This document shows, piece after piece, positions 6,778 to 12,930 of a stretch of 12,930 nucleotides of DNA. The position numbers and the translations under genes are program-made. The stretch is from an uncultured Clostridia bacterium (GTDB lineage Bacteria > Bacillota > Clostridia > Oscillospirales > Oscillospiraceae): positions 1-12,930 of the forward strand of contig CALJDB010000133.1 in NCBI GenBank assembly GCA_938023775.1, read 5' to 3'. How positions within the stretch are numbered: the first letter of the stretch is position 1; the number at the start of each line of letters is the position of its first letter. Under the pieces are notes generated by a model that worked only from the letters and a program-made list of their open reading frames with translations, made no database searches and was not told where the DNA came from.

Positions 6778-8523
6778 ATGAAAAGACTGCTTTCCCTGCT
6801 CCTCGCGCTCTCGCTCCTGCTCGCCTGCGGCGGCTATGCCGTGGCAGCGGGACACACGGAGGAAAAATATCTGACCGACACGCTGACCCTCGCCGGCAGC
6901 GGCTTCGACGGCGTGCGCACGCTCACGGTCGCCGTTGTCGAGGCGCTGGCGGACACGGAGCTCGGCTACGAAAACGATTACAGCTTAATGACGAGCGGCA
7001 GCGTGTTTTCCACCCACCGCTTCCGCGGCGTGAAGCTCGTCGAGCTGCTGCTGCACGAGGGGATGGACCCCGATCTGCCGGACGCCACGCCCGTGAAGCT
7101 CATCGCGAAGGACGGCTACACCATCGCGCTGACGCTCGGCGAGCTGCGCAGCGATAAGCGCGGACGCTACACGGAAAAGGGCGGCGCGCTGGAGGAGAGC
7201 GGTCTGCCCGCGCTCGTGGCGTTTTCCTCGGACGGCGAGATGCTCGTCGGACCGACGGGGCGCGAGAGCGTCTATAAAAAATTCACCGCCGCGGAGGGCT
7301 ATGACGAGTCCGCGGACAACGTCGGCGGTCCGCTGCGCCTTGTGCTGGGGCAGTCGGACGCCTATGAGTTCAACGCGCCGATGTGCGCCAAGTGGCTCTC
7401 CGCCGTCGTCGTCGGCGACGCGGACGGCTATGTTTACACCCGCGAGACGGACGCCGTCGCCCCCGCCGAGCGCGAGCCGGACCAAACCGGCGACTGGACC
7501 CATCGGGGCGCGCAGAGCGAATTCCGTCTGAAAATTCACGGCAGCGAGGCGAAGGAGACGGTCAGCCTCTCCCTCGCGGAGCTTGAGGCAATGGCGGAGG
7601 GCACGGTGCGGCAGTATTTCGCCGCCTCCGCCGGACGCAATGCCTACGAGGGCGTGACGCTGCGCTATCTCGTGCAGCAGTATCTCGCCGACGGACTCGC
7701 CGCGCCGACGCGCGTCACCGTCAAGAGCCCGGACGGCTATACCAAGCAGGTGGACCTCAGCCAGCTCGCTGACGGCATCGGGAGCTTATATCAGCCGGGC
7801 GAGACGCGCGACATCCTGCTCGCGTGGGCAATCGACGGCGCGGCGCTCGTCCCCGGCACGGAGGGCGAGGGCTATAACGGCACGAACGGCTACGGTCCGC
7901 TGCGCCTTGTGGTGGAAAACACGATCTCCATGTGGGTCAAGTCCGTCGACGAGATCATTCTCGGCGAGGACGAGACCCCGGTGTTTGCCGATCTCGACGG
8001 CACGGAGCCTTATTACGCCGCGGCGAAGGGGCTCGCGGACGCCGGGCTGCTCTACGGCGACGGCGACGGCAACTTTATGCCGGACGGCACGCTGACGCGC
8101 GCCCAGCTGACGGCGCTGCTCCACCGCGCGTCCGGCAGCCCCGCCGCGGGCAAGGCGGCGGGCTTTGCCGACGTTTCCGGCGCCGCGTGGTACGCCAGCG
8201 CGGTCGACTGGGCGGCGGAGACGGGCGTCATCCTCGGCTACCCGGACGGACGCTTCGACCCGAACGGCGCGGTCACGCGCGAGCAGCTCGCCGCGATTTT
8301 GTACCGCTACGCCGCCCAGCAGGGGCTGGATGCCGTGACGCTGGAGGACAACCTCCGCGTCTTCCCGGACGCGGACGCGATCGCCGATTACGCGATCTCG
8401 GCGCTGAACTGGTGCGTCGGCGGCGGGCTGCTCGCCGCACGCACGGACGGCGCGCTCTGTCCCGGCGAGCCCGCGACCCGCGCGGAGGCGGCTGCGGCGC
8501 TCTGGGGTTATCTGAACCGATAA
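6778..8523 (+). CDS. Secreted SLH-domain surface protein with two sulfite-oxidase-fold-like domains
   Basis: This 581-aa protein is expected at the cell surface. The signal peptide is residues 1-25 (MKRLLSLLLALSLLLACGGYAVAAG). It can be read as signal peptidase I (AVA-AG), although LLAC also resembles a weak lipobox. Domain 1 (about 35-212) has FRGVKLVELL, AKDGYTIAL near 112, GGPLRLVLGQ near 183 and AKWLSAVVV. Domain 2 (about 245-397) has YEGVTLRYLV, KSPDGYTKQV, YGPLRLVVENT near 371 and MWVKSVDEIIL. Residues about 399-581 are three SLH repeats (TPVFADLDG, GFADVSGAAWYASAVDWAAE, then RVFPDADAIADYAISALNW). The GPLRLV...KW signature is the clearest evidence for the Oxidored_molyb-type fold. The Cys needed for a molybdenum cofactor is missing upstream of both GV segments. 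GGAGG at 6761-6765 is the probable ribosome binding site, 18 nt downstream of the preceding gene's stop. The role is probably wall-level ligand binding. Confidence 0.87.
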   Translation: MKRLLSLLLALSLLLACGGYAVAAGHTEEKYLTDTLTLAGSGFDGVRTLTVAVVEALADTELGYENDYSLMTSGSVFSTHRFRGVKLVELLLHEGMDPDLPDATPVKLIAKDGYTIALTLGELRSDKRGRYTEKGGALEESGLPALVAFSSDGEMLVGPTGRESVYKKFTAAEGYDESADNVGGPLRLVLGQSDAYEFNAPMCAKWLSAVVVGDADGYVYTRETDAVAPAEREPDQTGDWTHRGAQSEFRLKIHGSEAKETVSLSLAELEAMAEGTVRQYFAASAGRNAYEGVTLRYLVQQYLADGLAAPTRVTVKSPDGYTKQVDLSQLADGIGSLYQPGETRDILLAWAIDGAALVPGTEGEGYNGTNGYGPLRLVVENTISMWVKSVDEIILGEDETPVFADLDGTEPYYAAAKGLADAGLLYGDGDGNFMPDGTLTRAQLTALLHRASGSPAAGKAAGFADVSGAAWYASAVDWAAETGVILGYPDGRFDPNGAVTREQLAAILYRYAAQQGLDAVTLEDNLRVFPDADAIADYAISALNWCVGGGLLAARTDGALCPGEPATRAEAAAALWGYLNR

Positions 8524-8547
8524 AAAACGCAGGGGAGCTTTGGAACG

Positions 8548-9063
8548 ATGAACAAGAAAAAGAGAAACATCCTCATTGCGGCGCTGGTGCTCGTCGTGCT
8601 CGCCGCGGCGATCGCGGTGCTCGCGGTCTTAAACCGCCCCGGCGAGCTGCCGGATAGCGGCTCCGTCGCCATACGTCGGGGGGACGAGGTCCTGCGGACC
8701 TATACGACCGCAGAGCTGAAGACCCTCCCCGCCGTGGAGGTGGAAAAGGAGCTCGTCTCCTCCAGCTTTGCAAACGACGCGGGGCTCTTCCGCGGCGTCG
8801 CGCTGCGCGCGCTGCTTGCCGACGCAGGCGTGGACGTCGGGGCGCTGACGCAGATCGTCGTGCGTTCCGAGGACGGCTTCGTCGCCGCTTACCCGGCGGA
8901 CGAGGTCGCGGAGAGCGACGGTATCTTCCTCGCCTATTCTAAAGACGGTGAGCCCCTCGGCGACCGCGAGAGCGGCGGCAGCGGTCCGCTGCGCATCGTC
9001 GTCACGGAGGACGAATTCGGAAACCGCTGCGCCAAATATGTCAGCGAGATCGAGGTAAAATGA
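8548..9063 (+). CDS. Membrane-anchored single-domain sulfite-oxidase-fold-like protein
   Basis: This 171-aa protein has a basic N-terminus (MNKKKRN), one transmembrane segment (about 8-28, ILIAALVLVVLAAAIAVLAV) and an extracellular domain. The domain is the cleanest copy in the window: AELKTLP, FRGVALRALLADAGV, VVRSEDGFVAAYP, FLAYSKDGEPLG, GPLRIVVTEDEFG and CAKYVSEIEVK. This order matches the C-terminal half of Oxidored_molyb domains (GVPLxxLL, SxDGY, LLAYxxNGEPL, GPLRLV, KWVxxIE). The region before GVAL, where the molybdenum-ligand Cys would sit, has no Cys, so a pterin-enzyme activity is unlikely. The start has AGGGGAG at 8531-8537. Its stop overlaps the EcfA start by ATGA, implying tight coupling with the ATPase and a role next to the transporter in the membrane. 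Ligand not known. Confidence 0.87.
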   Translation: MNKKKRNILIAALVLVVLAAAIAVLAVLNRPGELPDSGSVAIRRGDEVLRTYTTAELKTLPAVEVEKELVSSSFANDAGLFRGVALRALLADAGVDVGALTQIVVRSEDGFVAAYPADEVAESDGIFLAYSKDGEPLGDRESGGSGPLRIVVTEDEFGNRCAKYVSEIEVK

Positions 9064-9731
9064 GTATTTTAACGGTCGAGGACCTGCGCTTTTCCTACGA
9101 CGGGGAGCGGCAGATCCTAAACGGCGTTTCGTTCACGGCGGAGGCGGGCGAGGCGCTCGTGCTTGCAGGCTGGAGCGGCTGTGGCAAGAGCACGCTCTGC
9201 CGCTGCCTCTGCGGCGTCATCCCGCAGAGCGTGGAGGGCGTGTTCTCCGGAAGCGTCACGGCGGACGGCTGCGCGGTCTCCGCCGCGCCGCTCAGCGAGA
9301 GCGCGCAGCATATCGGCATGGTGTTCCAGAATCCGGACGATATGCTCGTCTGCTCCACGGTGGAGGACGAGCTCGCCTTCGGGCTCGAAAATCTCTGCGT
9401 CCCCCCGGCGGAGATCCGCGCGCGGGTGGATGAGTATCTCGCACGCTTTTCGCTGGGCGGACTCGCCCTGCGCGACCCGGCGACGCTCTCCGGCGGGCAG
9501 AAAAAGCTTGTCAGCATCGCCGCGGCGCTCATCATGGGACCGAAAATTCTGATTTTGGACGAGCCCATGACCGGGCTGGACGCGCCGAGCCGGGACTTGG
9601 TCCGCACCGCGGTGACGGAACTGCTGCAAGGCGGCTGCACCGTCGTTGCCGTGGAGCACGATCTCGCGATGGCGGGCTATGCCCGGCGCATTCTCTATCT
9701 GCGGGAGGGACGACTTTATGATCAGCCTTGA
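9060..9731 (+). CDS. ecfA1: ECF transporter ATPase (EcfA, first subunit)
   Basis: This 223-aa cytoplasmic ABC ATPase powers the ECF importer. All nucleotide-binding motifs are present: Walker A GWSGCGKST (37-45), Q-loop VFQNPDD with Gln90, signature LSGGQKKL (143-150), Walker B ILILDEP with Asp167-Glu168, and switch His200 in VAVEHD. The Q-loop sequence FQNPDDML with CSTVEDELAFGLENL after it is characteristic of the CbiO/EcfA family. At 223 aa it is shorter than many EcfA proteins (about 280 aa) and lacks most of the C-terminal extension. It starts in an ATGA overlap with the membrane-anchored binding protein and overlaps the second ATPase by 14 nt. With the next gene it should form the EcfA-EcfA' heterodimer. 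The symbol distinguishes the two by order only. Confidence 0.92.
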   Translation: MSILTVEDLRFSYDGERQILNGVSFTAEAGEALVLAGWSGCGKSTLCRCLCGVIPQSVEGVFSGSVTADGCAVSAAPLSESAQHIGMVFQNPDDMLVCSTVEDELAFGLENLCVPPAEIRARVDEYLARFSLGGLALRDPATLSGGQKKLVSIAAALIMGPKILILDEPMTGLDAPSRDLVRTAVTELLQGGCTVVAVEHDLAMAGYARRILYLREGRLYDQP

Positions 9732-10350
9732 GCATGTTTCGTTCCGCTACCCCAAGACGCGGCGGGACATTCTGACGGACCTCTCCTGCGCCTTCGCCCC
9801 CGGCGAGCGCGTCGCCGTCACGGGTCCGAACGGCTGCGGAAAAACAACGCTCGTGCGCCTTCTGACCGGCATTCTGCGCCCCACGGCGGGCAAAGTTCTG
9901 CTCGACGGCACGGATGCGGCGTCGCTGGAGCTCTGGGGCATCGGGCGCATCATCGGCTGCGTGTTTCAGGACCCGGCGCGCCAGCTTTTCTGCGCCACGG
10001 TGCGCGAGGAGATCGAATACGGGCTGCGCAATCTCGCCCTGTCGGAGGAGGAGATCGCGGCGCGCACGGCGCGCTATCTCGCATTTTTCCGGCTGAAGCA
10101 TCTGGAGGGCGCGTTTCCAGGAACGCTCAGCCAGGGCGAAAAGCAGCGCGTGCTGCTCGCCGCCGTGCTCGCGATGGGGACGCGCTATGTCCTGCTCGAC
10201 GAGCCGACCGCGAGCTTAGATATGCGCGCGCGGGAGGAGCTCGGCGGGCTGCTGACGGAGGTAGCCGCCGCGGGCAGCGGCGTCATCTTCGTCAGCCACG
10301 AGCGGGCGTTCATCGAAAAATACGCCGACAGAGAGCAGGTGCTGGGATGA
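9718..10350 (+). CDS. ecfA2: ECF transporter ATPase (EcfA', second subunit)
   Basis: This is a 210-aa ABC ATPase, the second half of the ECF energising dimer. The frame is open upstream to 9646, but ATG 9718 is chosen because it begins the canonical MISLEHVSFRYP strand; it overlaps the previous gene by 14 nt. Motifs are Walker A GPNGCGKTT (36-44), Q-loop VFQDPARQLF with Gln84, signature LSQGEKQRV (137-145), Walker B YVLLDEP with Asp161-Glu162, and switch His194 in VSHERAF. The signature has Gln in place of the first Gly of LSGGQ/E, a tolerated variant that differs from its partner's LSGGQ. Like its partner it is short. The stop overlaps EcfT by ATGA. Role in the complex is clear; transported substrate is not. 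Confidence 0.92.
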   Translation: MISLEHVSFRYPKTRRDILTDLSCAFAPGERVAVTGPNGCGKTTLVRLLTGILRPTAGKVLLDGTDAASLELWGIGRIIGCVFQDPARQLFCATVREEIEYGLRNLALSEEEIAARTARYLAFFRLKHLEGAFPGTLSQGEKQRVLLAAVLAMGTRYVLLDEPTASLDMRAREELGGLLTEVAAAGSGVIFVSHERAFIEKYADREQVLG

Positions 10351-11093
10351 AGCTGGAAACGCTCGATCCGCGGGTGAAGCTCGCGATGCTGCTCGCGCTC
10401 TCCACGGCGTCCGTCGCGTCGATGAACTTGGCGCTGCTCGCGCTGCTGCTGGCGTTCACGGCGCTGATATTGCTGCTCGGCGGGGTGCATCTCGGCCGCG
10501 CGCTCTGGCGCGTGCGCGGCGCGCTCGGCATGCTCGCAATGCTCTTTTTGCTGCAATGCATCTTCAACCGCAGCGGCGAGCCTCTGCTGCGCCTCGGCGC
10601 CTTTACGCTCGTGACGACCGGGGGCGTCTCCGCCGCCGCGGCGGTGGCGCTGCGCCTGCTCATCGTGCTGCTCAGTGCGCTCATCATTTTGACGGGACAG
10701 CGGCGGGATTACCTGCTCGCGCTGCTTCAGCTTGGGCTGCCTTATGAAATCTGCTTTATGGTCCTCGCGGGGCTTCATTTTCTGCCGCTGCTGCGCGAGG
10801 AGTCGCGCGACGTGATGTACGCCGTGCAGATGCGCGGCACGCGCGTGCAGGGCACGAGCCTTAAAAACCGCCTCGGCGTTTATCTGCGCGTCGCGGTGCC
10901 GATCGTGGCGGGCGCGATCCGCCGCAGCGAGCAGATGTCCGTTGCGATGGAGACCCGCGCGTTCCGCTCGCGCCCGAAGCGCACGAGCATGCGCCGCCTG
11001 CGCATGCGCCGGAGCGACTGGGCGGTGCTCGCCGTCTTCTGTGCCGCGCTCGCGGCGATCATTCTGGGGGTGAAACTGTGTCCGTTCCTGTGA
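10347..11093 (+). CDS. ecfT: ECF transporter transmembrane scaffold (EcfT)
   Basis: This 248-aa membrane protein couples the two ATPases to the S component. It opens with the family-typical LDPRVKLAMLL, has hydrophobic segments at about 12-47, 60-75, 85-110, 130-150 and 222-245, and carries two cytoplasmic coupling-helix motifs: AVQMRGTRV (about 153-161) and AMETRAFRS (about 193-201). These correspond to the Ala-Arg-Gly-type motifs of EcfT, slightly diverged here (MRG and TRA). Adjacent positives (RSRPKRTSMRRLRMRR) precede the last helix. It overlaps EcfA' by ATGA and the following small gene by 16 nt. Gene order A-A'-T is the standard ECF energising module. Confidence 0.9.
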   Translation: MKLETLDPRVKLAMLLALSTASVASMNLALLALLLAFTALILLLGGVHLGRALWRVRGALGMLAMLFLLQCIFNRSGEPLLRLGAFTLVTTGGVSAAAAVALRLLIVLLSALIILTGQRRDYLLALLQLGLPYEICFMVLAGLHFLPLLREESRDVMYAVQMRGTRVQGTSLKNRLGVYLRVAVPIVAGAIRRSEQMSVAMETRAFRSRPKRTSMRRLRMRRSDWAVLAVFCAALAAIILGVKLCPFL

Positions 11094-11521
11094 TCTGCTT
11101 TCCCGGCGGTATTCCCGCCGGGCTCGTGTCCGCGCTGCAAGGACGCGGCGTGGAGCCGGCGCTGCCGCAGGGCGGCAGAGTCGGGGCGGGGGATATGCTG
11201 CTCCTGCCCGGCGAGGTGCCCGGTGCGCTCTGCATTTCCGAGCCGGGCGAGCCGGAGGCGCTCGCGGAGCGGCTCATCGCAGACTGCGCCGCGGCGGACC
11301 CCTGCTGGCTGCCTTACGCGCGCTTAAAGCGAGGGGAAAAGCCGCAGCGCGGCGGCGTCACGCTCGCGCTCGACGGCGCCGCCGTGCCGCTGCTGCCCTT
11401 CGTGCAGGATATGCTGCGCGGCGCGGTTCTCGGCATGGTCGGCACGCTGAAGGACACCGGGCTCGCGGCGGCGGAGACGCTGACGCTTGAGCTCCGGCTC
11501 AGAGAGGGGAGGAGCGAATGA
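11078..11521 (+). CDS. Small protein of unknown function, possibly MobB C-terminal-like
   Basis: This 147-aa protein starts at GTG 11078, preceded by GGGGGTG and overlapping EcfT by 16 nt; its stop overlaps the methyltransferase start by ATGA. There is no signal peptide or membrane helix, so it is probably cytoplasmic. Two parts are visible. Residues 1-75 are a weakly recognisable region (VPVICFPGGIPAGL, then GDMLLLPGEVPGALCI). Residues about 90-142 read VTLALDGAAVPLLPFVQDML, then GMVGTLKDTG and a final strand. From memory this second part resembles a C-terminal extension in some molybdopterin-guanine dinucleotide biosynthesis MobB proteins (IPLNPFVQ..I...GMVSSLKG). That similarity is unverified, and the P-loop domain of MobB is absent. 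If right, it would place a molybdopterin-related protein next to the transporter. Otherwise it is an uncharacterised operon-conserved protein. Confidence 0.8.
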   Translation: MSVPVICFPGGIPAGLVSALQGRGVEPALPQGGRVGAGDMLLLPGEVPGALCISEPGEPEALAERLIADCAAADPCWLPYARLKRGEKPQRGGVTLALDGAAVPLLPFVQDMLRGAVLGMVGTLKDTGLAAAETLTLELRLREGRSE

Positions 11522-12819
11522 ACGGAGAGAAATTTCTGATTCTGGACGGCGGCTTCGGCACCATGCTGCTCGCGCGCGGACTGCCCGCGGGGGAGAGCCC
11601 GGAGCGCTGGAATCAAGAAAACCCGGAGGCGGTCGCCGCCGTCCACCGGGATTATGCCGCCGCGGGCAGCCGCGTTGTCTATGCCAACACCTTCGGCGCT
11701 GCGGCAAGGTGTCTGCGCGGGGAGGACATCGAGGACCTCGTCGCCGCCGGCGTCCGCGCCGCGAGAGCGGGTGCGGGGGAGGGGGTGCGCGTCGCGGTCG
11801 ACCTCGGTCCGCTCGGCGCGCTGCTCGCCCCGCTCGGCAGCGTCGGCTTTGAGGAAGCTTACGCCGCCTTCCGCGCCGTCGCCGCCGCCGGGGAGCGCGC
11901 GGGCGCGGACCTCGCCGTCGCGGAGACGATGAGCGACCTGCTGGAGCTGAAGGCGGCGCTGCTCGCCGTAAAGGAGAACACGCGCCTGCCCGTCTGGGCG
12001 ACGATGACCTTCGAGCGCGGCGGGCGGAGCTTTACCGGCTGCTCCGTCACCGCCTTCACGCTGACGGCGGACGCCCTCGGCGCGCAGGCGCTGGGTTTCA
12101 ATTGCTCGCTCGGTCCGGCGGAGCTGCTGCCGCTCGCGCGCGAGGCGGCGGCGTGGACGGATAAGCCGCTCATTTTAAAGCCGAACGCCGGGCTGCCCGA
12201 CCCCGTGACCGGGCGCTACCCGCTCGCGCCGGCGGAGTTCGCCGCCGCAATGCGCCTCGCCGCCGCGCAGGGCGTGACCGTTCTCGGCGGCTGCTGCGGA
12301 ACGACGCCGGACTATATCGCGGCGCTCGCCGCCGCGCTGCGCGATGCGCCGGAGCCGAAGCGCCCCGCGCGGGCGCACCGTGGGCTCTGCTCCGACCGCG
12401 CCGTGCTGCATCTTTGCCCCGGCGAGACCGTCCAAGCCTCCGCCGGGGAAGAGCCCCCGGACTGGACCGATCCCGACGAGGTTCAGGACTGGGCGGTGGA
12501 GCTTGAGGACGACGGTGCGGAGCTGATCTTCATCGATGTGGGGGACACAGATGGCGATTTGGAGAAAATTCTTCCTGAAGTGGTGACTGCGGCGCAGTCT
12601 GCCGCCTCCACGCCCCTGCTGCTCCGCTGCGGAAACGCCTCCGCCCTTGCCGCCGCGCTCCGCCGCGTCCGCGGGCGCTGCGCCGCGGTGCTGACGGACC
12701 CGTCGCTCCGCGCGGTCTGCAAGGCAAACGGCGCCGCCGTCGTCCTGCCCGGCGAGCTGCCCGGCGCCCTCGGCTTCGTCGAAGCAGACAGCGCGCGCTT
12801 CTCTATCTTCGACGCATAA
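11518..12819 (+). CDS. Homocysteine S-methyltransferase with truncated pterin-domain-like tail
   Basis: This 433-aa cytoplasmic protein is expected to transfer a methyl group to homocysteine (methionine synthesis). Residues 1-290 form the Hcy-binding barrel: FLILDGGFGTMLLARGL at the start, VVYANTFGA near 55, and zinc ligands Cys196 (GFNCS) and Cys259-Cys260 (LGGCCGTTP). The 63-residue spacing equals that of Cys247/310/311 in E. coli MetH. Residues about 305-433 resemble a shortened methyltetrahydrofolate-binding barrel of MetH (ELEDDGAELIFIDVGDTDGD, TPLLLRCGNASAL, NGAAVVLPGE), but cover only about half of that domain. No cobalamin domain follows; the frame ends in TAA 12817-12819 before a terminator. 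The methyl donor is therefore uncertain: a separate corrinoid protein, or S-methylmethionine or another donor. It starts by ATGA overlap and is the last gene of the operon. Confidence 0.88.
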   Translation: MNGEKFLILDGGFGTMLLARGLPAGESPERWNQENPEAVAAVHRDYAAAGSRVVYANTFGAAARCLRGEDIEDLVAAGVRAARAGAGEGVRVAVDLGPLGALLAPLGSVGFEEAYAAFRAVAAAGERAGADLAVAETMSDLLELKAALLAVKENTRLPVWATMTFERGGRSFTGCSVTAFTLTADALGAQALGFNCSLGPAELLPLAREAAAWTDKPLILKPNAGLPDPVTGRYPLAPAEFAAAMRLAAAQGVTVLGGCCGTTPDYIAALAAALRDAPEPKRPARAHRGLCSDRAVLHLCPGETVQASAGEEPPDWTDPDEVQDWAVELEDDGAELIFIDVGDTDGDLEKILPEVVTAAQSAASTPLLLRCGNASALAAALRRVRGRCAAVLTDPSLRAVCKANGAAVVLPGELPGALGFVEADSARFSIFDA

Positions 12820-12828
12820 AGACAAAGA

Positions 12829-12874
12829 AAAACGGCTCCGGGAGACCCAAAACGTGGTCTCCCGGAGCCGTTTT
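12829..12874. terminator. Strong intrinsic (probably bidirectional) terminator ending the operon
   Basis: A perfect 19-bp stem pairs 12829-12847 (AAAACGGCTCCGGGAGACC) with 12856-12874 (GGTCTCCCGGAGCCGTTTT) around the 8-nt loop CAAAACGT. It starts 9 nt after the methyltransferase stop codon. A-residues on one side and T-residues on the other let it act in both directions. Confidence 0.92.
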
Positions 12875-12930
12875 CCGCTTATGAAAGCCTTTTGAAAGTA
12901 AAATAAACGGCACCGGGAGAATTTTTCTGT
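12875..12930. other. Short A/T-richer downstream segment with a partial copy of the terminator arm
   Basis: No gene is visible. AACGGCACCGGGAGA (12906-12920) repeats the left arm of the preceding terminator (12831-12845) with a single T-to-A change and is followed by ATTTTT. The matching right arm, if any, lies outside the window. It may be the start of a second hairpin or a degenerate copy. Confidence 0.45.

Noticed and set aside
234..8523. Active molybdopterin oxidoreductases in the surface proteins
   Set aside because: The Cys that ligates molybdenum is absent from the strand before the GVxL segment in the copies examined, so binding rather than redox catalysis is preferred.
9646..9717. 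Upstream start for the second ATPase
   Set aside because: The extra residues match no ABC ATPase N-terminus. ATG 9718 begins exactly at the conserved first strand.
1..12930. tRNA or rRNA genes, CRISPR arrays, insertion sequences
   Set aside because: No cloverleaf-like segments, regularly spaced direct repeats, transposase motifs or terminal inverted repeats were seen. The only tandem array is the coding PEPT linker.

Overview
The window looks like chromosome from a high-GC monoderm Firmicute, most likely a gut Clostridia of the Oscillospiraceae type. The reasons are strongly GC-biased third codon positions, SLH-domain surface proteins, lipoproteins with Clostridia-style lipoboxes, and a complete ECF-type vitamin/cofactor importer. 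Family placement is inference. All twelve genes are on the + strand. The many long minus-strand and off-frame ORFs are GC-driven shadows.

Layout. Positions 1-1967 hold the 3' part of a large SLH surface protein; its reading frame is open back to a TAG at 18-20, so the N-terminus is missing or broken. Positions 2015-4300 encode a secreted 761-aa SLH protein with stricter codon bias than its neighbours, followed by a strong intrinsic terminator (4323-4376). A structured, promoter-poor leader (4377-4460) then opens a tightly packed run of ten genes (4461-12819), closed by a perfect 19-bp terminator hairpin (12829-12874). Its gene order is: lipoprotein, ECF S component, phosphodiesterase lipoprotein, SLH protein, membrane-anchored protein, EcfA, EcfA', EcfT, a small unknown protein, and a homocysteine S-methyltransferase. 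Five junctions are ATGA overlaps and two are 14-16 nt overlaps.

Unifying theme. Five surface proteins (the two upstream SLH proteins, the lipoprotein, the operon SLH protein and the membrane-anchored protein) together carry about nine copies of one domain that resembles the sulfite-oxidase / Oxidored_molyb fold. The recurring core is a GVxLxxLL segment, then [SA]xDGY, then in the best copies GPLRLV and a [KR]W/V segment. None of the copies I checked has the Cys that ligates molybdenum in true enzymes, so they look like cofactor-free binding domains, not oxidoreductases. They are placed in three layers: S-layer/wall (SLH), lipid anchor and transmembrane anchor. They are co-transcribed with a dedicated ECF importer and a secreted type I phosphodiesterase/nucleotide pyrophosphatase.

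Working model (inference). An exported binding-protein relay captures a nucleotide- or phosphoester-linked cofactor, possibly a pterin or molybdopterin-type molecule. The phosphodiesterase trims it and the ECF complex imports it. The last two genes, a small protein whose C-terminus recalls an extension of some MobB proteins and a methyltransferase with a truncated pterin-domain-like tail, would link import to intracellular pterin or one-carbon chemistry. The substrate is not determined by the sequence.
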